DNA of 64,000 nt from Candidatus Kapaibacterium sp. (GCA_015490805.1 WFXC01000022.1:21960-85959), one strand, 5' to 3'; numbered from the stretch's first letter, positions 8,860 through 18,998 are shown. A program made the numbers and translations. The notes: a model not told the origin generated them from the sequence alone.

Positions 8860-9135
8860 CAGTTTCCATCGCAAGGTTCTACAAAGCCACAAAGATACGA
8901 CATTTCGTCGGTGCATTGCATTGCAAGCAACCAGATGGGGTAGAAGTAATGGCAATGCCAGCAAGGCACAAAGCGGGAGATAAGCGGACGTTCGGACACT
9001 GAGAAGCAGAACGACAGGAGCCAGACGCCAGGCGTTTGTTGTTTCCGGGGAAGTATAGGCTACGTAGAACGGCACAAAGCAAGGAGCTCAAAAAGAGCAA
9101 GAAAGCTGAGGTGAGGAGGAGAAGTTACGGAATAG

Positions 9136-9819
9136 CTATGCCGGCGCTGTAATTTCAACAATTTCGCCTAAAGCGTATTCGGCGCCGTTGATGCGGAGTT
9201 GCGCTCCATTTTCTCCAAAACGAACGGCTTCGATGGTTCCTCTGGAGAAAATCGTTGTTTGAATCGGGCTGTCATCTCCAGCTCTGGCTTCAATGTCGAC
9301 AGTGTAAGTTCCTTGAGGCAGGATATTGCCATTGTCATCCCGTCCATCCCAGGTCAGCCAGTAGGTCCCGGACGGCTGGCTACCCTGGGAGAAGGTGCGG
9401 ACGACGGTGCCGCTGCTGTCTTTGATACGGACGGTAACGGATTTTGCCGGCAAAGCAAGCTGATAGCCAATGCTGGTCGGTGTGCCATTCCAGCCAATGC
9501 GGGCGCTTTCGACCGTAGCGAGTTTGCCGATGAGCGATGCTGCCGAGAGGTTCGTGATGGATTGGCTCAGCACAAGATTCGTCTGGATTTGCTGCTCTAA
9601 GAGATTTTTCATCGTGACCAATTGCTCGACCTGTGAAAATTGGGCAAGCTGGGCGACAAACTGCTCATTATTCATTGGCTCTAAGGGGTTCTGGAGGCGC
9701 AGTTGAGCGGTCAGGAGTTTTAAAAACTCTTCTTTGCCCAGTTGCCGTTCATTGCGTTGTGGAGGGGTCAGATTCACATTGGGAGCGGTCGTCTGCGTTC
9801 GGTTGATTGCTTCTGCCAT
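9136..9819 (-). CDS. flgD: Flagellar hook assembly scaffold FlgD
   Basis: A 227-residue hook-cap protein. The N-terminal conserved part has LGKEEFLKLLTAQLRLQNPLEPMNNEQFVAQLAQFSQVEQL, split here by family consensus into the FLKLL and QFVAQLAQFS segments. The C-terminal half is the FlgD Ig-like/tudor module with TYWLTWDGRDDNGNILPQGTYTV. FlgD caps the growing hook and is then replaced. Its ATG follows the fliK stop by 4 bases. It is the last gene of the 15-kb operon; flgE, the usual next gene, is not here. Confidence 0.95.
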   Translation of the reverse strand: MAEAINRTQTTAPNVNLTPPQRNERQLGKEEFLKLLTAQLRLQNPLEPMNNEQFVAQLAQFSQVEQLVTMKNLLEQQIQTNLVLSQSITNLSAASLIGKLATVESARIGWNGTPTSIGYQLALPAKSVTVRIKDSSGTVVRTFSQGSQPSGTYWLTWDGRDDNGNILPQGTYTVDIEARAGDDSPIQTTIFSRGTIEAVRFGENGAQLRINGAEYALGEIVEITAPA

Positions 9820-9823
9820 TGCT

Positions 9824-12800
9824 CTATACCTGTTGATCCACTTGTTGACTCAGTTCGTACAATGTTGACAACATTTCCAGATATTCGCGCTGGGATTCAT
9901 ACTGCTGATTTCCTGAGTGTGCCATCTGTTGCTGCAAAGAATGTTCCAGAATGGTTCGGTGGCCATCTGTCGCCGCCTGCACCGTGACGTCTTGCAGAGA
10001 GAGACGATGGGTTGCCAGCGCTTCCCGCAGCAAAGGAAGACGCTTTTCAAATGTTTCTTTGACACTTGATTTCTCGACAAATATCCGGAGCGTTACTTGA
10101 TTGCCCGTGATGGTGATAGCGATGTCGACACTGCCAAGATTTTCTGGCTGGAGCGTGAACCGGACGCGAGATGTGGGAATGTTCCGCTGCTTCGCTCCAG
10201 CGATAAAAGCAGCCAGTAGAGACGGGAGTTGTGCCATTGGTACGCGAATTGGTAGAGATGAGGCAGGTGTCGGCATTGGAGTGCCCGCTGGCAAAGATTC
10301 GCCCGTATGCGTCACCATACGGGCTTGGGCTGTGATATCCGTCGCTGAAAGATCTTCGGTGGGCTGTAAGGATAGATCCTGCAAAGCCGTTTCAGAGGCT
10401 TCAGCGAAAGAACCAGTTATCAAAGGTGGTGTGACACCAGCAGTGTTTGGCTGCCGCTGGAAAGAGTGGGAAGCCTGCTGGTGATTGCCTTGCGAGTTAG
10501 CATTGTTTCCTCGGTGAGATTGTCGAACCGTACGGAAAGCGGTTGCAGGGAAGTGATTCGGATATGGTGAATTCGGTGTCCGGATCGATGGCGAAGGTGG
10601 TGAGGTCACAACGGTCGGAGCTACTGGGATGTCGGCTGGTGAAGATGGCGAAAAATGCAGTTTCCCCTGTTGCATTCCCTCAGCCGGTTTTTCACCCGTG
10701 CTTGTGAAGGGATCAGTTATGGTAATGGATGGTGAGCTGATGGAAAGAACGGGGGTAGATGGGGCAATGCGCATTGTACTCTGGGCGGAGGATGCAGTGG
10801 TGACGGTCGGTGGACGGTAGGTGATCGTTGCCGCCGGTGGCTGGATTGCAAGCCGATGGATAGAAGAACTGGGTGATGCAGAAGGTGTAGAGCCAGTTAG
10901 TGAAGATGGCTCCGGCGAGGGTGAGCGATGTTCCAGCGGCGAAGTGCTAGGCAGTGGCCGCGCTTCGTTTTCTGCTCTGTTCAGTGCTGCAGAAGTCGTT
11001 AAATGCGGTGCAGCGGGCTGTGTTTCGGTGATCTGACGGAAAGAACGGTCAGTAATGGAAGGTTGCTGAATTGTGTCACTCCGCCGCGCTGTACGGGATA
11101 TGATTTGCTTGCCTATATCGATCGCTGCTTGGCGTAGCACTGCCATTGAAGCAGAGCGGCGATGCGAAGATTTTTGAGTGCTGCCAGCTTTGTTTTGAGG
11201 TGGTACCGTTTTCGGAATGGAGGATGGGCCCGCAACCTTCGCCTGTTTCGATGCCTGAGCGGCTGAAGAAGTGAGCGATTGCCGGGATTGTTGCAAAGCT
11301 TTTCCAGTGTGGACATCCCTGTTGGGACGCAGGCGTTGACCGTTGTTCGGAATGGAGGGAGCGGCGTTCTCACCCGTGTTTACCCTGTTGGGACGCAGGC
11401 GTTGTCCATTACCCGGCGCATACGTGGAGACTGTTGGCAATGCCCTTTCGCTGCCGGGAGTTGAATGTAGCCGTGCTTGGAACGCAACACCGGTGGAAAA
11501 AGGTGCTTTCTCTGGCAGTATTGGTTGCTGTGGGATAGCGTCGAAGGTAGCTGCGTTCGAATTGCGCTGCGTTCCTGAGAAGAATGTTACAGATGCAGAT
11601 AGATCGCTCGGATTTTCCCGTCCGCTGGTGCTGGAAGCTGAGGATGTCGGCGTGGAACGAAGGAGCACTTGGTGGTGCAGCCGGAGCGAAGGTGAAGCAG
11701 GAAAGCGAATTATCTTTGTGGACAGTATTTGCCCTGGTTGGTACAGCCGGGGAGAAGAGACAGTCAGGGGACGTCGTAGCGTGTGAGAGGAGCGCTGGAG
11801 AAGGCTGCTACTCTCAGGGGAAGTTTGGGATAGAGGCACTTGATGGATAGATGGCTTTTCTACTCTGTTTCTGAAAATGTGCAGAGCCCGGCTGTAGTCA
11901 GCAGGCAGAGACTGAGATTGTCGGGACTGGACATAGTGTAAAGGTGAAACTGACAGCCCCAGAGAGCCGTTGGGCAGCCGCGGGCGCTTCGATGTGAGTA
12001 GGACACTTTGTTGTCGTAAGAGTCGGGCAGGTAATGCTGCCGGGTGATGGTTCAAAACAGGTCGGGGATGGGAGGAAAGACGGCTTATTGCAACAATAGC
12101 TGATGCTGATGGAGAGCGAAGATGATGGGAGATTGCTCTATGAAGCACAACAGAAGACTTTTTGACTTTCTTCCCTTGTGTTCGGTGAAATCTCAGAAAA
12201 TCTGATGCGAAGCTTTTTTGAGTTTTTCGCTGCTCTGTCGTTTCGAGAGATGGGGTGTGGGGGTAAAGGGTACGAGATATCACGTGTTGTTCAGATGAAA
12301 AAAGAGGAGCTTGCGCAGTTGTCCGGATAGGTGCAGAGAGGCGGTAGAGAGCAGGTTGAGCAGCGCTATGCAGATCCGGGGACTGTATAGCAGCGGTGTT
12401 GGGGTGTGGCATAGAGACAGTGTTCTGGACAGAATTCGCGGAGACACCCCGCGACAATGGCGGGTGTTGTGCGCTATGTAAACGGTCTTGTGCCCGGAGC
12501 ACCTGACCTGTTTGGAGCAGCGATTGGGTCCGCTTGTGCCCGACTTGCGGACGAATCTTTGAGCCGTTCCAGCGTGGTGGAATACGGTTGGCAACTGGAG
12601 ATTGCTGAGCGCCATCTGTCTCAGGTTGGGGAGAGCGCACAGATGGTGGAGGTGTATGAGATTGGGTAACATTCTTTAGCGAAATAGTTGGCTGGGAACG
12701 TGTGGCGGGGTTGAGGATCTGAGTGGGAAGTGGCTGCATTCGTTCGGAGGTAGCGTGTGAAAGGAGCTTCTTTAATGAGCTTGATACCGGGCGAATAGGG

Positions 12801-15800
12801 ATACGATGTATGGACGATGATTCCGGAGTGTCCGGAGAGGAAGCGTGTGGTTGTTTCTTGAAGCTGGGCAGCAAGTGAGAAAATGATGGTTGCCTGCGCC
12901 GGATTGGTGCGGGATGTAATGGAAGCTTGTTGGCGGTTGTTTGAGCACCAGAGAGCGGAAGATTGTCCGGGCGTTTGGAGCCAGCAGTGGTGATTGGTGC
13001 ACCTGGACGCTCGTGGTGTCTCGATCCTGTTTTGCCCGATTGCTGAGTGGATTGGATCGGGACGGAGCGGTGTTTGAGAGCGAGGGCAAAAGAACGCGCT
13101 GCTGGAATTGCTGGTGATCCAATCGCCGCAGATTGCAGAGATGTTAACGGTGAATGTCGGGGTGGTGCTGAAACGGGCGATTCCGTCCAGACTCGGGATA
13201 CAGGCGTGTTACTGGAAGGTGCTTTACTGTGCTGGATGTCGCCCTGAGGGGGTCGAACAATTAGTGGGTTCGCTCTAAGGGGTGTTGGTTGAGCATCCAG
13301 GAGATTTTCCCCATTATGACGGTCGAAACGAACCTGAGTTCGAGAAGGTATGGAAGCTCGAAGTTGTCGCTGGACATTGGCGCTGGGTGGTGGTGGAGTG
13401 CGTAATGATGCTGCCGTATGCCGTTGGTTTGACGAAGGTTGCAGACGCTGGATCGGGAGCGTTTCAGCAGAGGAAAAGTAGGTTTGTTGCGCTTTCCCAT
13501 TGGAAGCATTGGGGCGGTTCTCCATAGCTGCTGGAAGCAGTTCTGGTGATAATCTGACCGCTCGCTGTTGGTGCAGCAGTTGTCGGGAGGAATTGGAAAA
13601 GTGACGACGTTCCTGTGGGTGAGTGTGGAGCGGATGAGATCGCCCTTTTGGGATAGCAATCGTAGTTGCCGGTGTGCTGGTATTGGGAGTTGGGGCCGAG
13701 GAGCGATCTCCTAGCTGCCCGAAGGTTGGTGACGGAGACGCAGTGCTTTTCGCTGGGGTCTTTGGAGAAGCTGGGAGGAATTGATGGCGTCTGGCAGCGG
13801 TTGCTGCTTCTTTGCGACCGGCGAGGATCAGATTTCTGCGATCAGAAAGATTGTTTCGCGTTGTGGTGGTCAAGAAGAGAGATTTTTCAGCTTGCGAGCG
13901 GGAAGCAGGTTCTGGTGCCGTTGCTTCGGCTGAAAGCTTTCTCGTAGCGAGAGTTTGTAGCCTAGACCCAGGGGGCAGATGACTGGAACGAAGTTTTTGT
14001 CTGGTTTCTGGTGTAAAGTTTGAACGTCTCGATACCTGTAGCCGATGCACAGCGCGGGTTCGGTGATCCTGCTGCTGCGACCGCTGTCGGGTAGTGAAAG
14101 CAACGGATGGAACGTGATCTTGCAGAGTCCTTTCGATTCGTTCAATCCGTTGCCGGGTAGCGAAAACAGCAGGTGAAAGAGGCTGTGGAGCTGTCAGCAG
14201 ATTTTTTGCTCCATAGGGACGTGCTGGACTACCCGTGGATGGAAGCTGTGAGGTTCTCAGGAAGTGGCGGAGAGGAACGTGCTGAGTGCGTGGTTGCTGG
14301 TGGGCAGTCCCTAGAAAACCGGGAGAATCCGTGGGAGTCTGAGCTGAGATGATCTCCTGTTGCCCCCGCTGCTGGTGTGCACTGGTAGTCTCTACTATCG
14401 ACCGGGACGGCTGGATAGTCGAAACGCTGTGGTATGGGTTAGCCAGACTGCGGGAGAAACGAGGATAAATTGAGAGCGTTTCTGGTGAAGAAGGAAGCTG
14501 ACGACGGCGCTGCCGGTGCATTCCCTGATGCGGTGTGGGCATTGCCCGTCTTGTCGGGATAGCAAAAAACTGTTCGGTGGCACTGGCATCAGAGCGTAGC
14601 AAGTGTGCAGCCGGGGACGAAGTAGACTGGATCGGTGGTAGCGGAGCTGGATCCAGATGGGTCCGGTGATGCTGCAACCCGGGGCGTGAAAGGGAGCGCG
14701 GGGATCCAGAGATTTTATGGTTAAAGCGCAGGCTGGCACGGGTATGGTTGGGAGACACTTTCGGTGCAGTGGACAAATGGTTGTCAGTGGGTATCGGTGC
14801 AGCAGCAATGCGAGTCGTGGATAACCCTGGCTTGTTTCGCTTTTGGGAGAAGGGGTTTGCTGTTGGCAACCTTCGGGATGCCCGAGAAGAGTGAGACGGT
14901 AAGGGCTGAGCGATGGAGCGTTGAGAGGGCGCAGGAGGCCGAAATTCCTCTGGCGTCCGGAGGTAGTGCCCGCGGCGGAACTTCAGAGAGGCAGGTGTCC
15001 GGAAATGCGGTGTTCGATTGCTGCGTTGTGGCACTATGCTGCCCTTGAAACGCTGCGAAGGATACCATTGGTTTGCGTTTCCACGGTGTGCAGGCTGAGC
15101 AACTGGTTGTGGTGGTATAGCGAGGGGAAAGTCTGTTTGCTGCTGCTGGAGAAGCCGGTTTGCCAGGAAAGTCCTTTTCCACGATGTCCCGAAGAGCTCA
15201 GGTCGATGCTGTCGCAGGAGGCGTGCCGCGGCTGACTGCAGCAGTGGATGGTTGGCGCGACGGGATGGTACGTCTCGAAGATCGGGTGATGCTGAGTGGG
15301 AAGTTGCAGGATGCTGGGAAATAGCGGAAGAGGGGGAAAAAATGGCGATATGGTGTGAATTCACAGCCTGCTGAGAGTGGAGCGCCAGAGGTGCTGGACG
15401 TGGTGCTGAGAAAGATGACACTGTGGAAGCACCCGCTGAAAGCGACTTGAGAGTCTGCTCAACCTGCGATACCGATGGCGCTTTCACGAGAATTGTTCGT
15501 TGAGACACGGGGTTCACGAATAAAATTTCTACGTCTGTTGCCTGATAGCGCTGAAGCAGATGCAGTAGATCTGTAAGTGGACGCCAGCGCTGCGCAGAGG
15601 GGGAATTTGATGATGTGAAGGGTAAAAGGAAGCTCTGTCGCCGGGGTGATGAGTTCGGTGAGGAATGTTGTCCGGGGACCGAATTGGTGGACACCGTTGC
15701 CTGAATACCGATCGGGACGGTGCGGGTCAGGGCTATCAACAATGGTTGATCCAGCGGCTTCTGGGTCAGCGTCAGGGTATGATCCGGCGATGTGAAGTGT

Positions 15801-16552
15801 TTTTGCAGTTCCGATCCGTCGATGGTTGAACGCAAGAGCTCGGTGGGGACAAATAAGGAGGGAACAACAGCAGGTGCTGCGCTGGTAGCAGTAGGTGCTG
15901 TTGCGAGTTTTGGAGAATGAGCGGGAATAATGCTAGACGTTGAAGATGAAGGTGAATACAGCAGTGAATCTGGAGAGAAAGACCGAGCGTCTGATGGTTT
16001 CTCTATTGCCCGATTCGTGTCTCGTGGCGATAGAAGGGATGGGTTCTGCGGAACTGTTACTGAAGAGGTCTGCGTGTTCTGAGCGGGGTGTTTTGGCACC
16101 GCGATGGCGGAATCTTGTGGTGATGGAGAAAGAGGAGTGGCGGCACCGCTGGATTGAATCCTGGGGGAAAGGCGTTGCGATGCATCAGAAGCTATGGTGT
16201 GGATTTGACTGCCGGATTGGTTGGTATTCGCTGGAAAAGACGGGGATGTATCGGTGCTTGTTGCGGATGCTGGTGGCGTTGAAGGAGCATTTGCTGAGCG
16301 GTCACCTTTTGGGGGGAAGGTCGACGGAGATTGAAGAGGAGGTATGGAAGGAACACTGGTGGCAGAAGGCGTGTGGGATCCGGGAACTACTGGTTGTTGA
16401 GAAGAAGCAGCGATAGAACGCTGAAGGAGTTTCTTCTGGAGCAGTGATCGAAAAACAGTCGCAGCAGCGGACAGTTTCCGCCCTTTCGATGCTCCAGATG
16501 GCTGGAGTGCACCCCGTACAACGAGCCAGGAATGGAACGTTTTAATGCTCAC
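9824..16552 (-). CDS. fliK: Giant flagellar hook-length control protein FliK
   Basis: A single uninterrupted 2242-codon frame. Only about residues 2110-2195 are recognisable: the FliK C-terminal (Flg_hook) domain with RVRFTLQPENLGSVDIAI, then VTLRIFVEK and a helix ending QDVTVQ, which switches FlhB substrate specificity. Everything before it is low complexity, very rich in Ser, Pro, Arg, Gln, Thr and His and nearly free of long hydrophobic runs. FliK proteins are usually 350-700 residues. Position between motE and flgD supports the identity. The apparent start is GTG, 37 bases after motE, with no clear ribosome site, so the N-terminus is uncertain. No frame break was seen. Confidence 0.88.
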   Translation of the reverse strand: MSIKTFHSWLVVRGALQPSGASKGRKLSAAATVFRSLLQKKLLQRSIAASSQQPVVPGSHTPSATSVPSIPPLQSPSTFPPKGDRSANAPSTPPASATSTDTSPSFPANTNQSGSQIHTIASDASQRLSPRIQSSGAATPLSPSPQDSAIAVPKHPAQNTQTSSVTVPQNPSLLSPRDTNRAIEKPSDARSFSPDSLLYSPSSSTSSIIPAHSPKLATAPTATSAAPAVVPSLFVPTELLRSTIDGSELQKHFTSPDHTLTLTQKPLDQPLLIALTRTVPIGIQATVSTNSVPGQHSSPNSSPRRQSFLLPFTSSNSPSAQRWRPLTDLLHLLQRYQATDVEILFVNPVSQRTILVKAPSVSQVEQTLKSLSAGASTVSSFSAPRPAPLALHSQQAVNSHHIAIFSPSSAISQHPATSHSASPDLRDVPSRRANHPLLQSAAARLLRQHRPELFGTSWKRTFLANRLLQQQQTDFPLAIPPQPVAQPAHRGNANQWYPSQRFKGSIVPQRSNRTPHFRTPASLKFRRGHYLRTPEEFRPPAPSQRSIAQPLPSHSSRASRRLPTANPFSQKRNKPGLSTTRIAAAPIPTDNHLSTAPKVSPNHTRASLRFNHKISGSPRSLSRPGLQHHRTHLDPAPLPPIQSTSSPAAHLLRSDASATEQFFAIPTRRAMPTPHQGMHRQRRRQLPSSPETLSIYPRFSRSLANPYHSVSTIQPSRSIVETTSAHQQRGQQEIISAQTPTDSPGFLGTAHQQPRTQHVPLRHFLRTSQLPSTGSPARPYGAKNLLTAPQPLSPAVFATRQRIERIERTLQDHVPSVAFTTRQRSQQQDHRTRAVHRLQVSRRSNFTPETRQKLRSSHLPPGSRLQTLATRKLSAEATAPEPASRSQAEKSLFLTTTTRNNLSDRRNLILAGRKEAATAARRHQFLPASPKTPAKSTASPSPTFGQLGDRSSAPTPNTSTPATTIAIPKGRSHPLHTHPQERRHFSNSSRQLLHQQRAVRLSPELLPAAMENRPNASNGKAQQTYFSSAETLPIQRLQPSSNQRHTAASLRTPPPPSANVQRQLRASIPSRTQVRFDRHNGENLLDAQPTPLRANPLIVRPPQGDIQHSKAPSSNTPVSRVWTESPVSAPPRHSPLTSLQSAAIGSPAIPAARSFALALKHRSVPIQSTQQSGKTGSRHHERPGAPITTAGSKRPDNLPLSGAQTTANKLPLHPAPIRRRQPSFSHLLPSFKKQPHASSPDTPESSSIHRIPIRPVSSSLKKLLSHATSERMQPLPTQILNPATRSQPTISLKNVTQSHTPPPSVRSPQPETDGAQQSPVANRIPPRWNGSKIRPQVGHKRTQSLLQTGQVLRAQDRLHSAQHPPLSRGVSANSVQNTVSMPHPNTAAIQSPDLHSAAQPALYRLSAPIRTTAQAPLFSSEQHVISRTLYPHTPSLETTEQRKTQKSFASDFLRFHRTQGKKVKKSSVVLHRAISHHLRSPSASAIVAISRLSSHPRPVLNHHPAALPARLLRQQSVLLTSKRPRLPNGSLGLSVSPLHYVQSRQSQSLPADYSRALHIFRNRVEKPSIHQVPLSQTSPESSSLLQRSSHTLRRPLTVSSPRLYQPGQILSTKIIRFPASPSLRLHHQVLLRSTPTSSASSTSGRENPSDLSASVTFFSGTQRNSNAATFDAIPQQPILPEKAPFSTGVAFQARLHSTPGSERALPTVSTYAPGNGQRLRPNRVNTGENAAPSIPNNGQRLRPNRDVHTGKALQQSRQSLTSSAAQASKQAKVAGPSSIPKTVPPQNKAGSTQKSSHRRSASMAVLRQAAIDIGKQIISRTARRSDTIQQPSITDRSFRQITETQPAAPHLTTSAALNRAENEARPLPSTSPLEHRSPSPEPSSLTGSTPSASPSSSIHRLAIQPPAATITYRPPTVTTASSAQSTMRIAPSTPVLSISSPSITITDPFTSTGEKPAEGMQQGKLHFSPSSPADIPVAPTVVTSPPSPSIRTPNSPYPNHFPATAFRTVRQSHRGNNANSQGNHQQASHSFQRQPNTAGVTPPLITGSFAEASETALQDLSLQPTEDLSATDITAQARMVTHTGESLPAGTPMPTPASSLPIRVPMAQLPSLLAAFIAGAKQRNIPTSRVRFTLQPENLGSVDIAITITGNQVTLRIFVEKSSVKETFEKRLPLLREALATHRLSLQDVTVQAATDGHRTILEHSLQQQMAHSGNQQYESQREYLEMLSTLYELSQQVDQQV
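11317..11404 (-). repeat. Exact 22-bp in-frame direct repeat inside fliK
   Basis: The same 22 bases occur at 11317-11338 and 11383-11404, exactly 66 bases (22 codons) apart. Both copies encode the peptide NGQRLRPNR. The spacing keeps the frame, so this looks like a small internal duplication in the linker of the FliK low-complexity region. Confidence 0.9.
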
Positions 16553-16589
16553 CCTTCTGCATCCTGCAGATCATACATCCTGTTTGTTG

Positions 16590-17147
16590 CTATGGAAGCG
16601 TCGTGCTGAGCGCCAGAATTCTGGCAGCACGTTCGGGATCCATAGCACCCAGGACCTTGGCTGCCTGTTTTTGATCCATTAGCAGCAAGATCTCTGCAGC
16701 ATCTTTATCGTCCAAATTCGCTAGAATTTTAGCAACATCTTCAGGATTTGCCTGGTTGTAGATTTGCGCAAATTGCCTTTTGGTTGCTAAGATCAAAGAA
16801 TCAGCCTGAAACAACTGTTGCAGTTGTCGGAGAGAATCCTGCCGTTGGTAGGTAAGGATGATGGTTTGTAGGCTGTCTTTCTGGGAGCGCAACCGGACAG
16901 TGGTATCCTGACAGGCAGCGATCAGGGCTGATAGAGAATCTTGCTGATGCTGGAGTACCTGCTGGAGTGAATCGATTTTTTGCTGCATCAGCACAAGCGT
17001 ATCCACCACCTGTGTTGAGTCCTGCACAGGGCGGGGAAGTCCAAGATATTCTGGATGGTGCTGCATAACCCAGATCAATCCTCCCAGCAGCGCTACGAAG
17101 CTGAAGGAGAAGAAAATGATCAAGCCGATGACCAGCCGCGGACTCAT
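16590..17147 (-). CDS. motE: MotE-like flagellar chaperone (MgtE-N domain)
   Basis: A 185-residue protein with one N-terminal transmembrane helix (about 6-29), a periplasmic coiled coil rich in Gln, Leu and Ser (about 48-115), and a C-terminal MgtE-N-like helical domain: NPEDVAKILANLDDKDAAEILLLMDQKQAAKVLGAMDPE, which contains three alpha-solenoid repeats also seen in FliG. This layout matches MotE, known in alphaproteobacteria as a periplasmic chaperone for MotC and stator function, and YlxF-like proteins of other flagellar operons. The ATG overlaps the fliJ stop by one base (TAATG). The local role here is inferred from context. Confidence 0.8.
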   Translation of the reverse strand: MSPRLVIGLIIFFSFSFVALLGGLIWVMQHHPEYLGLPRPVQDSTQVVDTLVLMQQKIDSLQQVLQHQQDSLSALIAACQDTTVRLRSQKDSLQTIILTYQRQDSLRQLQQLFQADSLILATKRQFAQIYNQANPEDVAKILANLDDKDAAEILLLMDQKQAAKVLGAMDPERAARILALSTTLP

Positions 17148-17596
17148 TACTCTGTGGATTTATTGTGCGAGTGTCGGCGCTGGCTGATCTCGTCCATTTG
17201 TTTCTCTTCCTGCTGCTGGAGCAGGTGCTGATATTCCTGCTGTTTCCGTTCCTTGAGCTTTTCCAGACTACGCTGCCGCTGGAGTGCTGCCGTGAGTTGC
17301 TGTCGGCAGTGTGTTTCCTGATCCACGAGGTACTGATAATGCTGCTCCAGGGTATCCAGCTCAATCTGGAGCCGGCGCAGATAGTGCCATCGTGTTTCCA
17401 GTTCGTGGATAGAATGAGGACGCTGTTTTTCAAATTGGCCGGCTTCCGTTTCCAGACGCTGACGGTAGTGCAATAGTTGGTGTTCCACCTCGGCTTTGCG
17501 TTGCAAGATAGCAGCCAATTCACGTTGGAGACGATCAACTTCGTGCGTCCGAATCTTTAGCAGGGTTGCCAGCCGAAACTGGAACTTTTTCGCCAT
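17147..17596 (-). CDS. fliJ: Flagellar export chaperone FliJ
   Basis: A 149-residue, almost wholly coiled-coil protein, rich in Gln, Arg, Leu and Glu, starting KFQFRLATLLKIR, the typical FliJ opening. FliJ is the central stalk of the FliI ATPase ring and cycles export chaperones. Sequence conservation in this family is low, so the call rests on length, coiled coil, N-terminal pattern and position between fliI and motE. The start has no strong ribosome site; 38 bases separate it from fliI. Confidence 0.88.
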   Translation of the reverse strand: MAKKFQFRLATLLKIRTHEVDRLQRELAAILQRKAEVEHQLLHYRQRLETEAGQFEKQRPHSIHELETRWHYLRRLQIELDTLEQHYQYLVDQETHCRQQLTAALQRQRSLEKLKERKQQEYQHLLQQQEEKQMDEISQRRHSHNKSTE

Positions 17597-17634
17597 TGCG
17601 TTTTTCCATAACTATCGGAGCTTTCACTACAAAC

Positions 17635-18987
17635 TTAAGCATTCTGTGCTAATTGGAGAAGGGCCTGGATGGTCTGGTCGAAGGAAAAGCTCTCGTTCAT
17701 TTGTTGCCGCAGGAACTGTTCAATGGCAGGTTTTTTTTGTACTGCTACATCCAGGTCGGGATTTTGTCCCTGTTTATAGGCACCCACGCTCAGCAGGTCT
17801 TCTGCTTCCTGGTAGCGTGACCACCATTCTTTGACACGTTGTGCCGCTTGCAGATGGGGTGGAGAAGCAATGTCTGGCATAATGCGGCTGACACTTTCCA
17901 GAATGTCGATAGCGGGATAATGTCCGCGGGTTGCCAATTTTCGCGAGAGCACGATGTGCCCGTCCAGGATACCGCGGGCAGCGTCTGAAATTGGTTCGTT
18001 GAGATCGTCGCCTTCTACCAGTACGGTATACAGCCCGGTGATTGTTCCCCGGTCGCTGGTGCCTGCCCGTTCCATCAGCTTGGGAAGCAGGGCAAACACA
18101 GACGGCGTGTAGCCTTTGGTCGTTGGGGGTTCTCCAATGGCTAAACCGACTTCCCGTTGCGCCATTGCAAAGCGAGTGACGGAGTCAATCATCAGCAGCA
18201 CATCCAGTCCCAGGTCGCGGTAGAATTCGGCGATAGTTGTGGCGACGAAAGCCGCTTTAATTCGCAGTAAGGGTGGTTGGTCGCTGGTTGCAACGACCAG
18301 CACGGACCGCGCTAATCCCTCAGCACCCAGATCTCGCTCGATGAATTCCCGAACCTCGCGTCCCCGCTCGCCGATCAATCCAATCACGTTGACATCTGCG
18401 GCTGCATTGCGAGCGATCATTCCCATCAGCACCGATTTTCCCACCCCCGAACCGGAGAAAATCCCTACCCGTTGCCCTTTACCCAGGGTAAGCAAACCAT
18501 CGATGGCTTTAATACCCGTGGCAAAAGGATGCCGGATTCGCTGCCGAAGAATGGGGTTGGGGGGAGGAGCATAGATACTGCGGTAGGCTTCTATAGGGGG
18601 CATTGGTTTTCCGTCCATTGGCTCTCCCAAGCCATTCAGGATGCGGCCCAACAATCCTTCACCAACACCGACCTGCAGCTTTGTCCCCGTGGCTGCAATT
18701 TTGGTCTCCGGCGCAATTTCTGTTGTGTCGCCCAGGACCATCGAGAGAATGCGATTGTCCTGGAACCCAACAACTTCTGCTTTCCCGATTTCTTTTCCGG
18801 ATTTATCAGTGAGAATGCACACTTCCCCAATGGAAGCAGGAGGTCCTTCGCTTTCAAGGACCAATCCGACAACTTTGGTAACTTTGCCGACGGCGCGAAA
18901 AGCCGGTCCCGTTGGCAGGAAAGCGCGGTACTTCTGGACTACTGTTTCGGCGTTGAATTCCGGCGGCGATGATGAAGAACGGTTCAT
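17635..18987 (-). CDS. fliI: Flagellum-specific export ATPase FliI
   Basis: A 450-residue F1-type ATPase. Walker A is GSGVGKS (residues 179-185), followed by GLIGERGREVREF, Walker B VLLMIDSVTRFAMAQRE, and the arginine-finger region PSVFALLPKLMERAG. FliI powers and gates type III export of flagellar subunits with FliH and FliJ. The C-terminus ends with a short helical tail. It lies 11 bases after fliH. Confidence 0.97.
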   Translation of the reverse strand: MNRSSSSPPEFNAETVVQKYRAFLPTGPAFRAVGKVTKVVGLVLESEGPPASIGEVCILTDKSGKEIGKAEVVGFQDNRILSMVLGDTTEIAPETKIAATGTKLQVGVGEGLLGRILNGLGEPMDGKPMPPIEAYRSIYAPPPNPILRQRIRHPFATGIKAIDGLLTLGKGQRVGIFSGSGVGKSVLMGMIARNAAADVNVIGLIGERGREVREFIERDLGAEGLARSVLVVATSDQPPLLRIKAAFVATTIAEFYRDLGLDVLLMIDSVTRFAMAQREVGLAIGEPPTTKGYTPSVFALLPKLMERAGTSDRGTITGLYTVLVEGDDLNEPISDAARGILDGHIVLSRKLATRGHYPAIDILESVSRIMPDIASPPHLQAAQRVKEWWSRYQEAEDLLSVGAYKQGQNPDLDVAVQKKPAIEQFLRQQMNESFSFDQTIQALLQLAQNA

Positions 18988-18998
18988 CGCAGCTCCTC

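Noticed and set aside
8860..9075. N-terminal hydrophobic extension of the epimerase
   Set aside because: The 72 extra residues are open frame only; the SDR family starts at the Rossmann motif at 8859 and a usable site lies there.
12280..15235. Several frames of 100-140 codons on both strands within fliK
   Set aside because: They arise from the biased codon content of the low-complexity region; the 2242-codon frame explains all of them.
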